This document shows positions 8,644 to 17,301 of a DNA stretch of 17,301 bases, piece by piece; the stretch's first letter is position 1, and the number at the start of each line of letters is the position of its first letter. Below the pieces are notes generated by a model. The model searched no databases and had not been told where the DNA came from. It saw nothing but the letters and a program-made list of their open reading frames with translations. Position numbers and translations under genes: made by a program. The stretch spans positions 1 through 17,301 of the forward strand of contig QKYT01000123.1 of assembly GCA_003550305.1 (NCBI GenBank). Direction: 5' to 3'. The DNA comes from Glomus cerebriforme (lineage: Eukaryota; Glomeromycota; Glomeromycetes; Glomerales; Glomeraceae).

Positions 8644-11600
8644 ATGACAACAGCACGACAACTTAATCCCTCATATAAACCATTACCTGCTTTACCGACA
8701 GAAAATTCTAATTTAGAAAAACCTTTATTTCCGATTAATCCCGTACAAGGTTCAAGCGATTTAGAATTAGATAGTATTTCATTAAGTCATATACGTAAGA
8801 TCTTACAACAAAGTTTACATAATTGTGCTATAAGTAGTGATCCATGGGAATCAATTATTTTAAAAATTATTTTTAATATCGCTGAAGAAATTGTACCAAA
8901 AGCTATTGAAGTTTTATATCAAAATGAAATAACGAAACGTGAAATTATTTTATCTCAAAAGATTAATAATAAAAAAATTGATGATAAGGATAATAAAAAA
9001 AAAAATAAACAACAAGCTGATAATAATGTTATAACAATAGATAATGTTCAAGAAAAAAATATTAATAATGATTTTAGATTTATTATAAAATTAAAAAAAG
9101 AGGAAGGTGGAAGAATTACCGATTCTTGTTTTGTACATAACTTTTTTGATGGTGAATATTTATTTAAAAATGATATTGGTGAAGGTAATAATTATCAATT
9201 ATTTTTATTTTATTTTTATTTTTTATTTTTTATTATATATAATGAATGCTAATTAATTTTTTAATTATTAGATCAGGAACCTACTAAAGATTGGATAGGT
9301 GGAACCATAATATTAAAAGGATTAAAAAAATATGCTAATAGAATAGATAAAATTTTAGAATTGATGGTTTATGTCGTTTGTAATTTGAAACTTGAAATAT
9401 GTTTATTCAGGGATTATTCTATTTTGAGAACTGATACAAAAGATGATCATGATGCTGAAGATGTTCAGAACACGTTAAGAAATTCTAGACGTACTTCAAA
9501 ATCTTCGTGGCTTGGATGGTTGATGAAACATAAGAATAACATACCAAATATTAAAGAGCATGTAATTAGATTCCCCGAAAAAATTGACAAGAACGAAAAG
9601 CATGAAAAGCATGAGAAGCATGAGAAGCATGATAAACATGAAAAACATGAAAAGCATAATTTATTGATGAGAAGAAGATCAACAAAAAGAAGTTCAATGT
9701 CTAAGTCTTCAATTACTTCAACAAATACCGATGAAGAGGATGATGTGATAAATTTGAGTACAAGCAAATTCGCAAACGCAATTCATCAAATGGAAAGGAC
9801 TATACTGTCATCATCTCCTGGAGTGAAATTTCCTCCTCCACATCTTTTAACGCGTTTAAAAGACGAAGAAACAGAAATTCGTCTTCATACAAATTTGGAT
9901 GGAACATTCAAATCGTATATGGCAAGAGATGCTCTGGATTTAGCTAATGATTTTTCAAATGGAAATGTTGGTTCTGATGGAAATGGTGATTCTACTGGAA
10001 AATATCGAACTTATGCTATTTCTAGGTCGAATCAAGTTTCGTTGGATTTTCGATCAGGACTTACATATTTGATGACAAATAATAATTCATTAAATGGTGT
10101 ATTCAGACATCAATCATTATCATGTTCTTATTCAAGATTTTGGTCACTGACTTCAATATCTCCTTGTCATAATCCTAAAATAATCACTTTAGAATATTAT
10201 AATAAGTGTAATGATCATAGGGATGAATCTCTTGGAGAGTTGATTAATAATTTATGTGATCAAGCTTATGAACTTTGTCAAGATGCGTCGTGCGACCATT
10301 CTGGAATTGATCATTTTATTACGTACACTCATAACACTGGAAGAATTAGTATAATGCTTGAAGAATCATCGGATACAAAATTAAATACTTCATCTAATAA
10401 TATTTTAATGTGGACAGAATGTAAGTCATGTTCAACAAAATCTCCAATCGTTCAAATGTCACATGCGACTTATTTTTATTCTTTTGGAAAATACCTTGAA
10501 CTTATATTTTATAATGAGGATTTTTGTTATAAAAATTTTTGTCAGCATTCTGAATCACGTGATTATATTGTTAGATATTTTCGCAGGGGTAATTTGGTTG
10601 TGAAGATCGAATATGAACATGTTGACTTATTTGAAATGCGTTTACCGAAATTACAAATAAGTCACGAGGAAACACCAATTGTTAATACTTTAGGTGAGGC
10701 TGAGAAAATCGACAAACTTTTTGTTATTGATACTGAGGATTCAGATAGATTACTTAAGGAGACAAGATTAGAAGTTACACATTTTTATGGTGTCGTTAAA
10801 CAACGTATTACAGCATTAGAAGAGTATTTTGATTCTTTAACTTTTCATGAAAGGAAAGAATCTAGTACCAGTTGGGTTGCTCTTAAGGTTGATGGGAATA
10901 ATGTCGAAGAAGAAGTTGATCATCTTGTAATGTTAGATGATATGATGAAGGATTTTCGTAAAGAAGAATTTGAATTTTATGATATTCTTAAAGTATCAAA
11001 AGCTACTGTTTTGAATGATGTACGAAGATTATTAGTTAGAAGAATTTATTCAACAAAAAAACGATTATTGGATTGGCAGCAAAAGTATGTTCGTGAAAAA
11101 GATTTAGAAAAATTTTCAAATGTTGATTGGAATGAACCGGAATACGTAAGGTAGGTTTTAATGATCAAAAACTTTTTAAATGTTTATTAATATATTTATA
11201 TTTTTTTGTAGTTCAAGTAACTGTCATGTTATCCCCGGATCTCCTATTATAATTAGAGAAGATGAGCCTAGTTCTATTATCGCATTGACATTAAGGTAAA
11301 TATTTTTGGAGTAAGTCTTTAATTATTTATGGAAAAATATTTTAATATTTCTCTAAAAAATTTTTAATGTTAATAATAGTTCAAGAGATTATTTGAGAGA
11401 GTTATCTCTTATGCGACAAAATGTTAGGTTGTCACTTACTCAATCAGCTCCTGTAACTCCCGTATCTGAACATCATCAGCAACCTCATACTTCAAGTTCA
11501 TTTTCAACATTAATTACTTCATTAAAGCTTCAAGATTCGGGAAATAATAATGAAAATTTATTTGATCAATATAGTTCCAATATTCGACGTAAATATGTGA

Positions 11601-13360
11601 AGGAGGCACAAGGAAATGGAATCGGGGATAAAATTTCTCATGGAATTGAATCCCTTAGCATTAATCCATTTAATTTGTCACTTAGTGCCAAAGATAAGAA
11701 AAAAAATCCGGAGAAAGATGGGGAAAATAATACTGCACCTAAAAGTGTCGGAAAATTTGGTGGAATGTTTGGACAAAAAAATGAAAATTCTGAAAAACCA
11801 AAAGATGGAGATACTGGAAATGAAAAACAAGAAATTTTTGACGAGAAGGCACAACTTGATAAGGAAGTTAATAAACCACAAATACCTACTGACCCTGAGA
11901 AAGCAGCAATTGATTTAAATGAGAAAGAAGTACCAAAGAAAAAGGAAGATACATTATTTCCTTCTCCGACCATGTTTGTTGAAGGATTCTCGTGGAGTCG
12001 GAAATCTCAAAAAGAAACGAACAGTCCACATCTAAAATATCGTAAATAATTTGATTTTTTTTTTTTAAAATTTTTTTTTTAATTTTATATTTTTATATTT
12101 ATGATCATTTGTTTTTTTTTGTGTAGAGTGTATGCATGGAAATAAAAAATTTTCATGTACAGTTTATTTTGCCACACAGTTTGATTCACTTCGACGTCGA
12201 TGCGGTATTGAAAATATTTGTATCGACTCTTTATCCAGATGTTCATCATGGCAAGTTACAGGTGGCAAAAGTTCAAGCACTTTCTTTAAAACAAAAGGTA
12301 ATTTTGATTAAAAAAGAGGTTTCTTTTCATATATGTATAATTCTAATTCGATCTTTATTGTAGATGAACGACTTGTTGTAAAGCAGATGGTGTCATCGTG
12401 GAAAATTGGAGAAAAAGAAGCTTTCTTAAGATTCGCCCCGAAGTATTTGGAATATATGAACAAGCCACCCAGTGTATGTACAAAATATAATTTGATAAAA
12501 GAGCGGTCATTTTTGAATTATTAATTTATACATATACATAAAATAGAAACCATCAGTTCTTGCCAAAATTTTTGGGTTTTATACAATAAAGATTAAAGAT
12601 ACAAAAAAGAATAATGTTATCATGAAAATGGATGTTCTTGTAATGGAGCATTTATTCTTCGAGAAAACCATAACAAGAGTAAGTAATATTAATTATTTTA
12701 ATAAGGAAAGTATTATTGATAACTAAATATATGTTTATTTAATTTAGAAATTTGATCTCAAAGGAATCCAGGAACGTCACACGAAAGATCAAGCACAAAA
12801 TGATGTGACATTATGGGATGGAGATTGGGTTGAAGGATATAAGTCGCGTTTATTAATACATTCACATTCGAAAAAACTTATTCGAGAAGCGATTTATAAT
12901 GATACACAATTTTTAACAGATTCAAATATTATGGATTATTCATTATTAGTTGGAGTTGATGATGAAAAGAAAGAATTAGTAGCAGGAATTGTAGATTTTA
13001 TTGGAACGTATACGTTGTATAAAAAAATTGAAAATAAAGGTAAAACTATTGGAAGAAACGCAAAAGAAGTCACAGTTGTACCACCAGATCAATATAAAGA
13101 TAGATTTAGGGATTCTATTGATCAATATTTCTTGGCAGTGCCAGGTTAGTAAATAATAAATAATAAATCTTTTTTAATATTGAAAGAATAATTGCTAAAA
13201 TCTTATTTATGATTTTTTAGATAAATGGACAAAGTCGCCAAGTACAGATGATAATCCATTCTCACCTGTAGAAGAACCGGGATCTCCTTTATCGCCTACT
13301 TCGCCCACAAGCGCAAATAATTCACAACCGATCAAATTAAAATTACCCAATGTATTGTAA
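8644..13360 (+). CDS. FAB1: Phosphatidylinositol-3-phosphate 5-kinase, Fab1/PIKfyve family (9 exons, 1371 aa, no FYVE)
   Basis: Exons are 8644-9184, 9272-11150, 11212-11295, 11380-12041, 12127-12297, 12364-12473, 12547-12678, 12748-13144 and 13221-13360: 4116 nt, in frame, introns 61-87 nt. The family makes PI(3,5)P2 from PI3P on vacuole/endosome membranes and controls vacuole size and acidification. Visible parts: the start of the Cpn60/TCP-1-like domain (SLSHIRKILQQ at 46-56, DFRFIIKLKKEEGG) and its end (GTIILKG at 191-197, VYVVCNLKLEICLFRD), with most of the middle absent; a His-Glu-Lys repeat (289-309); the Cys-rich region (about 463-640; WTECKSC, CQHS); DEPSSIIALTLSS from 824; a Lys/Glu-rich linker; and the lipid-kinase domain from about 1055 (TGGKSSSTFFKT, K1119, MDVLVMEHLFF, FDLKG at 1195-1199, MDYSLLVG at 1255-1262, GIVDFIGTYT). 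The FDLKGIQ and VDFIGTYT variants resemble a fungal Fab1 subclass I recall from basidiomycetes. Catalytic residues look intact. Confidence 0.93.
9595..9657 (+). repeat. Coding 9-bp minisatellite (seven Glu/Asp-Lys-His units) in FAB1
   Basis: Seven tandem copies of a 9-bp unit (GARAARCAT, one copy GATAAACAT) encode E-K-H repeated, residues 289-309 of the FAB1 protein. The preceding Asn-Glu-Lys and following His-Asn look like degenerate edges. The variation is almost all at third positions, so the peptide repeat has been kept while the DNA drifted. It lies in a low-complexity linker between the chaperonin-like remnant and the Cys-rich region. Confidence 0.9.
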
Positions 13361-14882
13361 TAATATATTTAAAATTATTTATTTTAGATGATTATATTAG
13401 TATTACAAATTATTTATAGATAAAAAAAAAAAAGGATACTATATCACTAGATCAAATTGTATCTTATGTAATTATAACTTTATTTTATATTATTATTTAT
13501 AAAGCGTATTATTATTATTATTGTATTATTGACACTGTATTTACAGTAATAAATAAAAATACCTATTAAAATAATTTAGAATATTAGATAAAAAACAATA
13601 CGTACGTCCATACCCGTGTTATTATTACAAGCCATTTTCTTTGTTGATGCTGCTTTGTTGAGGCTTTGCAGGCTTTGCAAACGCAAATTTTAGTAGTCGA
13701 TTTGATTTTTTTTTATAAATCAAACAATTTCACTGAAAAATTTCTATTAAAAACAGGCAAAAACTTTTCAAAATGAATACAGTAATGATTTAACTAAAAC
13801 AGTCATGCCTTATCAAACTTATATTTAGACTTCGGTATGAAAGATAATAAATGTATTTATGATTCTTTTTTCTTTAACAATTTTTTTTATTTTTATTGTT
13901 ATTTTTTTTTAGGTCAAATTATACCAGTAAAATTTGCAAATTTTCAAAGGGAATCGTTCCATAACAAAATATATATTATATTCATAAAATGGAAAGAAAT
14001 GAAATATTGTTATATTTCTTATATTTCTTTATATATACATCAAAAAACATAAATAAACCAAACAGGTGGATTCCCTATTGATTTCCTTATATTAATTCGA
14101 ATAGAAAAAAATAAGTATAAATCTGATTTTTTTTCTGAGATTAGATTATACTTGTTTACTTGTTTATATAAATTGTTTCATTTTTGCTATATTACAATTT
14201 ACAAGACATCGTTTGAGATACAGTATATACAGTATGTAGATCATAATCATGTATCGTAAGAAAGAAAATTATAGTTATAATAGCCCAGCATCATTATACA
14301 ACTTTTGCAAATTTTACAACTCTTAAATATATAACAGGCACATATATAGACATAAATAAGGCATGGCAAAAAAGAAGTAAGGCATGATCGAATATAGCCA
14401 ATCTTTGTAATAAACTTTTTGGATCAACCAAAACTTATGACAACCTGAAGAAGCTCTCTGAGATAAAAAACAAAGAGTAGTTTGGACATTAGTTAAAACT
14501 TGATTGGTTAAGGATTATGTGAAACAAATGCAGAAATATAAGAACAAACTCAAAAGTTACTAGCTGATACCGGAAAAAATGCAAGATTTGGATGGTCAAT
14601 ATTTCATTTTCCAATTATGTTATTAAAACATTTATACAGTTTTTTAATACAAATTTTTTACATACTAGTAATAATGTCAACTTTCTTTCAAAGTGGTACA
14701 TCCAATTAAATTACTAAACAATTTTAAAAGAAATGAATGTAAGAAACAAAATGGCTTATTTATGGATAAAAAAAAGTAGTATTACTAAGAAGTGACTTTT
14801 ATGGGTTCATAAAGGAATTTATATTAATTCTGTTACTAAATAAGATAATGTTATCAATATTATTCCAATCTTAACTCTAGTA
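13361..14882. other. FAB1 3' flank and gene-poor AT-rich DNA
   Basis: No coding region is supported here. It contains the FAB1 3' UTR, an ATT-rich run near 13508-13530, and a short GC-richer stretch near 13660-13685 where GGCTTTGCA occurs twice in tandem. Around 14340-14620 the sequence resembles broken coding DNA with many stops in all plus frames; I could not recognise a family. No tRNA or rRNA was seen. Confidence 0.4.
13548..13557 (+). terminator. Candidate poly(A) signals of FAB1
   Basis: Two overlapping AATAAA hexamers (13548-13553 and 13552-13557) occur about 190 bases after the FAB1 stop codon. This is the clearest poly(A)-signal cluster downstream of the gene; function is inferred from motif and position. 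Confidence 0.45.
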
Positions 14883-14917
14883 ATCTTTATTATTTTTGTA
14901 TGAAAAATAATAAAGAT
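14883..14917. repeat. Perfect 15-bp inverted repeat with 5-base loop
   Basis: ATCTTTATTATTTTT (14883-14897) and its exact reverse complement (14903-14917) flank the loop GTATG. The right arm ends in the ATG of a short open frame that begins at 14916. It could be a hairpin in RNA or a small foldback remnant; low complexity makes a chance origin possible. Confidence 0.6.
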
Positions 14918-15146
14918 GAAGAGAATTTCATATGAATTTGTTAGTTTTTGGAAGAATTTAAAAAATAGTATAGACATTTGTAATAATAATAACATTAGGT
15001 TAGATAGTATAGATAATGTTAATTTAGATTTGTTTAATGATAAATTAGATAATATAGTCTTGGATAACCATGAAAGATTAAATAGACAAGTTTTAGGTAT
15101 TAATCTAAATAATTATATTGGTACTTGGTCAGGAAATCTAAGGTAA
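14916..15146 (+). CDS. Short open frame of unknown nature, perhaps an isolated exon
   Basis: This is a 76-codon frame starting KRISYEFVSFWKNLKNSID and then rich in Asn, Asp, Leu and Ile, as expected of AT-rich DNA. I do not recognise a family. It ends in GGAAATCTAAG followed by GTAAAG, so the stop may simply be read-through into a donor-like site, which would make it an exon or exon remnant rather than a whole gene. No convincing partner exon was found on either side. No promoter-like feature is seen apart from the hairpin that overlaps the start codon. A chance open frame is at least as likely. Confidence 0.18.
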   Translation: MKRISYEFVSFWKNLKNSIDICNNNNIRLDSIDNVNLDLFNDKLDNIVLDNHERLNRQVLGINLNNYIGTWSGNLR

Positions 15147-15817
15147 AGCGTAAGGGTCAGTATACGCTAAGGGGAATTTGTTTTCAATTCTCACCTTTAA
15201 ACCAAAATTCTTACATGACAAGTTACATTTTTCTAATTTTAGAGAGTGTATACGTAATTTATAGAATGTATTCATCTTATGACACTTAATACAATAAATG
15301 TGTTTAACTTGTCTTATATAAAAAAAAAAAAAAGAAGAGTTTCATATGAATTGGAAGTTACTCTACTATACACTACATAAGGATGGAATGGAAATAGATC
15401 TTTTAAAATTTATGGTTTATCTGACAAGAGAGTAAAAGTCAGGATTCAACAGAAGAATATTTAAAATTACAAAAGGATGTAAAGTTTCCTTCAAATAATA
15501 ATGAAATATATAATGAAAAAAATAATATCATCAATTGAAAGTTCTTGAAAAGCATATATTTGTTTCTATAAAGTTAGAATTTGAAATGATGATATTTGAA
15601 AAAAAGGTTGGAGGTGGTTACATTGCAATTAATATAAAATGCAAGTTTTTTTGGATGAATAGTAAAATAAAACTTGATAGTAAAGATATTAAAAATAAAT
15701 ATGAAAAAAAAAGAATTAAATATTTTAGCTATATAAAAAGTGAATCTCAAATAATTATTAAAAGTTGTAAAGTTGTGAAACTATATAGAAAAACTTGGAA
15801 TAATTATAGCAATATAA

Positions 15818-15916
15818 TCAGAAAAAAAATATCTATATGCAATAATATGCAGGATCTAAAAATTATAATGATTACATTAAGATCATAAAAATTTGGCTTT
15901 GTAAGATCATAATATA
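15818..15916. repeat. Direct repeat, copy 1 (about 99 bp)
   Basis: Copy 1 shares with copy 2 (15971-16069) the blocks AGAAAAAAAATAT, AATAATATGCAGGAT, GATTACATTAAGATCATAAA and AAGATCATAATATA in the same order, with small indels and substitutions between them. The copies are separated by 54 bp. No terminal inverted repeats or transposase were seen. Confidence 0.7.
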
Positions 15917-15970
15917 ATTAATAAAATTATATTTTTTTGATATGTTTTGAATAAATTAATAAATGTTATA

Positions 15971-16069
15971 ATTAGAAAAAAAATATACATAATAATATGC
16001 AGGATTTAAAAATGATTACATTAAGATCATAAAAATATGTAAATTATTGCTATGCAAGATCATAATATA
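15971..16069. repeat. Direct repeat, copy 2 (about 99 bp)
   Basis: This is the second copy of the segment at 15818-15916. Relative to copy 1 it differs by short indels in the ATCTATATGCAATAATATG block and just before GATTACATTAAG, so the duplication is not recent. Confidence 0.7.
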
Positions 16070-16983
16070 GAGATCAAAAAATAATAATAAAATTTATTAT
16101 AAATATAGAGTCTTTTTCCTATTTCTTTCATTTTAAAATACTTTTTTTCTCTTAATTAAATTAATTACTCTTAATTATCCAATTCTTCAATTACTTAATT
16201 TTTTCCTGTTCATAATAATATATTTTTTTTTTTATTTAAATATTTTTTTTTATTTGTAACAATATTAGAAAATAATTGCCCAGTTAAATGCTGCTGAAAT
16301 TGAAATTATAAATTTTTACATCTTAGCTGAACATTACTATACTTTCATTAATTCAGTATCATCAGTTTTATTAATATATTTTTAGTATAATTATTCATAA
16401 TCAAAAGTCATTTTAAAACCAGATATTTCAAAGCATAAATAATGATCATCTGAATTTTACCTTAACTAAAAAACAGTGTAAAATCAAGTGGAATATACTT
16501 AAATCTAAATATAAAAATTTAAAAGATTAATGGATGGAAATCTAAAAGGATTTCCTACCTATACACCAATTCTTTATAATGAACATTTTCATAAAAAGTT
16601 ATCAAATGAGTTCTGGTTAGCCAAATATAATTATTTATTATTTAATTAATTTTTTTATTTAATTTATCATATTTATAATTAACTAATTGTTTTATTGTTA
16701 AGTACAAGTCTGTGCTGTAAGAAGGAATTGCATGGATTGTAGAAGATATAAATATCAAGAGCATAAGTGCTCTTATTTCTCTTACTTCCATTATTGATAC
16801 CATTATCAACACTATCATTAAATAATTTTTTTTATTTTTATATTTATTATTTTATTTTTTTTTTATAATTTTTTTTCAAATTTTTATATCTATATTCTAT
16901 TTTTTTTATTTTATTTTTATTTTTATATTTTATAATATATATATTTTTTGATAATACACTACTGATCATAATTGCACATCATT

Positions 16984-16997
16984 CATCTGATCAGATG
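16984..16997. repeat. Perfect 14-bp palindrome
   Basis: CATCTGATCAGATG is its own reverse complement. It is mixed in base composition, unlike the simple A/T palindromes nearby. No adjacent gene is known, so a dimer-binding site or a chance palindrome are both possible. Confidence 0.5.
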
Positions 16998-17197
16998 TTT
17001 AAAAAAAATTATATAATCATTAACATACTATAATAAATCCAGTGTTATGATAAAAAAAAAATTTAACTATGCATGTGTAACATGATCTTCCAAAACAATT
17101 TCCTTTTTCTAAAAAAATCTCCTTTTTTGGTAATTTGTATTACCTCAAATGTCCTGCCATTTTATATATTTATTATTTATATATTCATATTTATTAA

Positions 17198-17275
17198 TTT
17201 ATATTTATATTTATATTTATATTTAGACTTATATTTAGATTTAGATTTAGATTTATATTTATATTTAGATTTAGA
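17198..17275. repeat. Hexanucleotide array, 13 units of TTTATA/TTTAGA
   Basis: Thirteen uninterrupted 6-bp units alternate between two main versions that differ only at position five, TTTATA and TTTAGA; one unit is CTTATA. The array stops abruptly at a GGGGGAGG stretch at the window edge. The units lack the G-run of telomeric repeats. Confidence 0.85.
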
Positions 17276-17301
17276 GGGGGAGGCAAAAAATTTTACCTCG
17301 C
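17276..17301. other. GC-richer edge with imperfect inverted repeat
   Basis: After the hexamer array comes GGGGAGGCAAAA, then TTTTACCTCGC at the very end. AGGCAAAA and TTTTACCT pair at seven of eight positions around a two-base centre. It could be the end of a longer repeat that continues past the window. Confidence 0.35.

Larger units (their letters stand above)
15147..17197. other. Gene-poor AT-rich region with repeats
   Basis: No gene is supported. The longest open frame (15535-15888) is Lys/Ile/Asn-rich, unlike any family I know, and its end runs into a duplicated segment. The region holds a direct duplication (15818-16069), a 14-bp palindrome (16984-16997), and long A/T runs near 16200-16260 and 16800-16950. 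Confidence 0.4.

Noticed and set aside
9465..9767. Minus-strand Cys/Ser/Phe repeat frame
   Set aside because: It is the antisense reading of the Glu-Lys-His minisatellite in FAB1.
11638..11973. Minus-strand Phe/Ser-rich frame that looks membrane-like
   Set aside because: It is the shadow of the Lys/Glu-rich linker in FAB1 exon 4; the hydrophobicity is an artefact of reading A-rich codons in reverse.
12748..13144. FAB1 kinase features that differ from yeast Fab1 (FDLKGIQ and VDFIGTYT variants) as a sign of a novel enzyme
   Set aside because: The same variants occur, as far as I recall, in a FAB1 subclass of other fungi, so they mark the subclass rather than a novelty here.
13837..14052. 71-codon plus-strand frame rich in Phe, Tyr and Ile
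   Set aside because: It is dominated by T-rich DNA, with no family resemblance and no supporting exon structure.
15535..15888. 117-codon plus-strand frame
   Set aside because: It is Lys/Ile/Asn-rich as expected by chance at this composition, with no recognisable motif, and its 3' end lies inside a duplicated non-coding segment.
17198..17275. Hexamer array as a telomere
   Set aside because: The units TTTATA and TTTAGA lack the G-run of TTAGGG-type telomeres, and the array is short and followed by other sequence.
1..17301. tRNA or rRNA genes, CRISPR arrays, bacterial-type operons
   Set aside because: No cloverleaf B-box pattern, rRNA-like conserved stretch or spaced repeat array was seen on reading both strands, and the gene structures are eukaryotic.

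Overview
The window is nuclear DNA from an intron-rich, extremely AT-rich fungus, most likely an arbuscular mycorrhizal fungus of the Glomeromycotina (Rhizophagus/Glomus type). The evidence is short GT-AG introns (61-239 nt), very low GC, two members of a protein-kinase family with a CPxCxQPNTxxxWCxxC N-terminal motif that I associate with the expanded kinase complement of these fungi, and typical fungal housekeeping proteins. No database search was possible, so the genus is an inference.

Layout: (1) Positions 1-2139 hold two divergently transcribed paralogous kinase genes. The left one (minus strand) runs off the window. The right one (plus strand) looks like a decaying copy: it has lost its glycine-rich loop with a frameshift, reaches a stop where a splice donor would be expected, carries DLR in place of the D-[FL]-G motif, and contains an 81-bp foldback element inserted in frame. 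(2) Positions 2971-5795 (minus) encode a complete 686-residue SH3-SAM-PH polarity protein of the Boi1/Boi2/Pob1 family in eight exons. (3) Positions 7358-7923 (plus) encode a tiny three-exon protein of 131 residues with one GATA zinc finger. (4) Positions 8644-13360 (plus) encode a nine-exon, 1371-residue Fab1/PIKfyve-type phosphatidylinositol-3-phosphate 5-kinase. It has no FYVE domain and only the two ends of the chaperonin-like domain, but an intact Cys-rich region and kinase domain. (5) Positions 13361-17301 are gene-poor, AT-rich DNA with hairpins, a roughly 97-bp direct duplication, and a hexanucleotide array at the right edge.

The exon models for the three intact genes were built by hand from reading frames and splice sites. 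Each closes exactly in frame: 2061, 396 and 4116 nt. The genes are not an operon. The polarity protein and the GATA gene are head to head across about 1.56 kb, and GATA and FAB1 are in tandem.

I see no organised, previously undescribed multi-gene system. The points most worth checking are the in-frame foldback insertion in the kinase relic, the chaperonin-domain deletion in FAB1, and the competing 3' splice sites in the GATA gene. All 21 ambiguous bases (N) lie in positions 1-4983, so frameshift claims in that part need read-level confirmation.
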